Shown here: in pieces, positions 63,917 to 64,000 of the stretch
Layout of the letters: each line of letters begins with the position of its first letter
Position numbering within the stretch: position 1 is the first letter of the stretch
Origin: Clostridiales bacterium
GTDB lineage: Bacteria > Bacillota > Clostridia > Peptostreptococcales > Anaerovoracaceae
Direction: 5' to 3'
DNA: 64,000 bases
Assembly: GCA_009911365.1 (NCBI GenBank)
Contig: QXXF01000007.1
Span: 108,644 to 172,643 of the forward strand
Notes under the pieces: model-generated
Databases searched by the model: none
What the model was told of the DNA's origin: nothing
The model's input: the letters and a program-made list of their open reading frames with translations, nothing else
Position numbers and translations under genes: made by a program

Positions 63917-64000
63917 TTATAAACATTCTTTGATGGCCGCTTCGTAGATCTCCAGACCAGCGTCGATCTGAGCGTCCGTCGCGCACAGAGGACACAGGAA
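63917..64000 (-). CDS. C-terminal end of a gene, possibly an aminotransferase
   Basis: The last 27 codons of a minus-strand gene: CPLCATDAQIDAGLEIYEAA, then IKECL and TAA at 63917-63919. The ending resembles that of class III aminotransferases, which often finish with IDxGLxIYxxA; this is a weak identification. If right, it would belong to the same amino-acid metabolism locus as the permeases. Confidence 0.4.
   Translation of the reverse strand, partial: FLCPLCATDAQIDAGLEIYEAAIKECL

Noticed and set aside
1-64000. CRISPR array, prophage or full insertion sequence
   Set aside because: No regularly spaced short repeats, integrase, transposase or phage structural genes were seen in any frame.

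Overview
The window comes from an anaerobic, endospore-forming member of the Clostridia. Three signals support this: anaerobic ribonucleotide reductase NrdD/NrdG with no aerobic form seen, two alpha/beta-type small acid-soluble spore proteins plus a YlbJ-type sporulation membrane protein and an FtsK/SpoIIIE translocase, and Firmicutes-type gene order, promoters, LexA box and CIRCE element. Base composition looks close to balanced by eye. Tandem amino-acid permeases beside an aminotransferase end would fit an amino-acid fermenter such as Anaerovoracaceae or relatives, but the genus cannot be fixed from the sequence. Most genes lie on the minus strand.

Layout. 1-8.2 kb: ftsK-rimO-pgsA-cinA-recA-DUF4317, read leftward, with an SOS-regulated recA promoter. 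8.3-10.3 kb: asd-dapA (lysine/diaminopimelate) on the plus strand. 10.4-14 kb: two adjacent paralogous secreted cell-wall amidases. 14.2-19.7 kb: rsmD-coaD-coiled-coil-ylbJ-tmcAL, then ackA and rpmF. 19.7-23.3 kb: a response regulator, ABC transporter and histidine kinase locus of the peptide-antibiotic-sensing kind. 23.4-25.7 kb: a decayed DUF6323/DUF6179 pair and a duplicated spore-protein gene enclosing fragments of a toxin-antitoxin pair. 25.7-28.7 kb: recG, an Asp23-family gene, a small membrane protein and rpmB. 28.9-32.6 kb: nrdDG with an NrdR-like box, and an acetyltransferase. 32.7-42.5 kb: a lipoprotein resembling an inactive PepD-type peptidase, then htpG (CIRCE-controlled), a secreted papain-like protease, polA, coaE and DUF554. 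42.5-46 kb: pantothenate genes panG-panB-panC followed by a broken AlbA_2/winged-helix gene. 46-48.6 kb: a formate/nitrite transporter, a 6S RNA, a small lipoprotein, ruvX and ireB. 48.7-53.6 kb: alaS, small unknown proteins including a cysteine-rich one, and murI. 53.7-57.3 kb: pepF-nadK-rluD on the plus strand. 57.4-64 kb: an NtrC-type two-component system with two APC permeases, one frameshifted in a run of eight G, and the end of a further gene.

No CRISPR array, tRNA, rRNA, complete insertion sequence or prophage was seen. The most unusual items are the poly-G frameshifted permease next to a sigma-54-type regulator, the apparently catalytically dead M20-like lipoprotein, the small-protein cluster at 51.5-52.1 kb, the spore-protein duplication around toxin-antitoxin debris, the CIRCE-controlled htpG, and the ylbJ start codon buried in a 12-bp inverted repeat.
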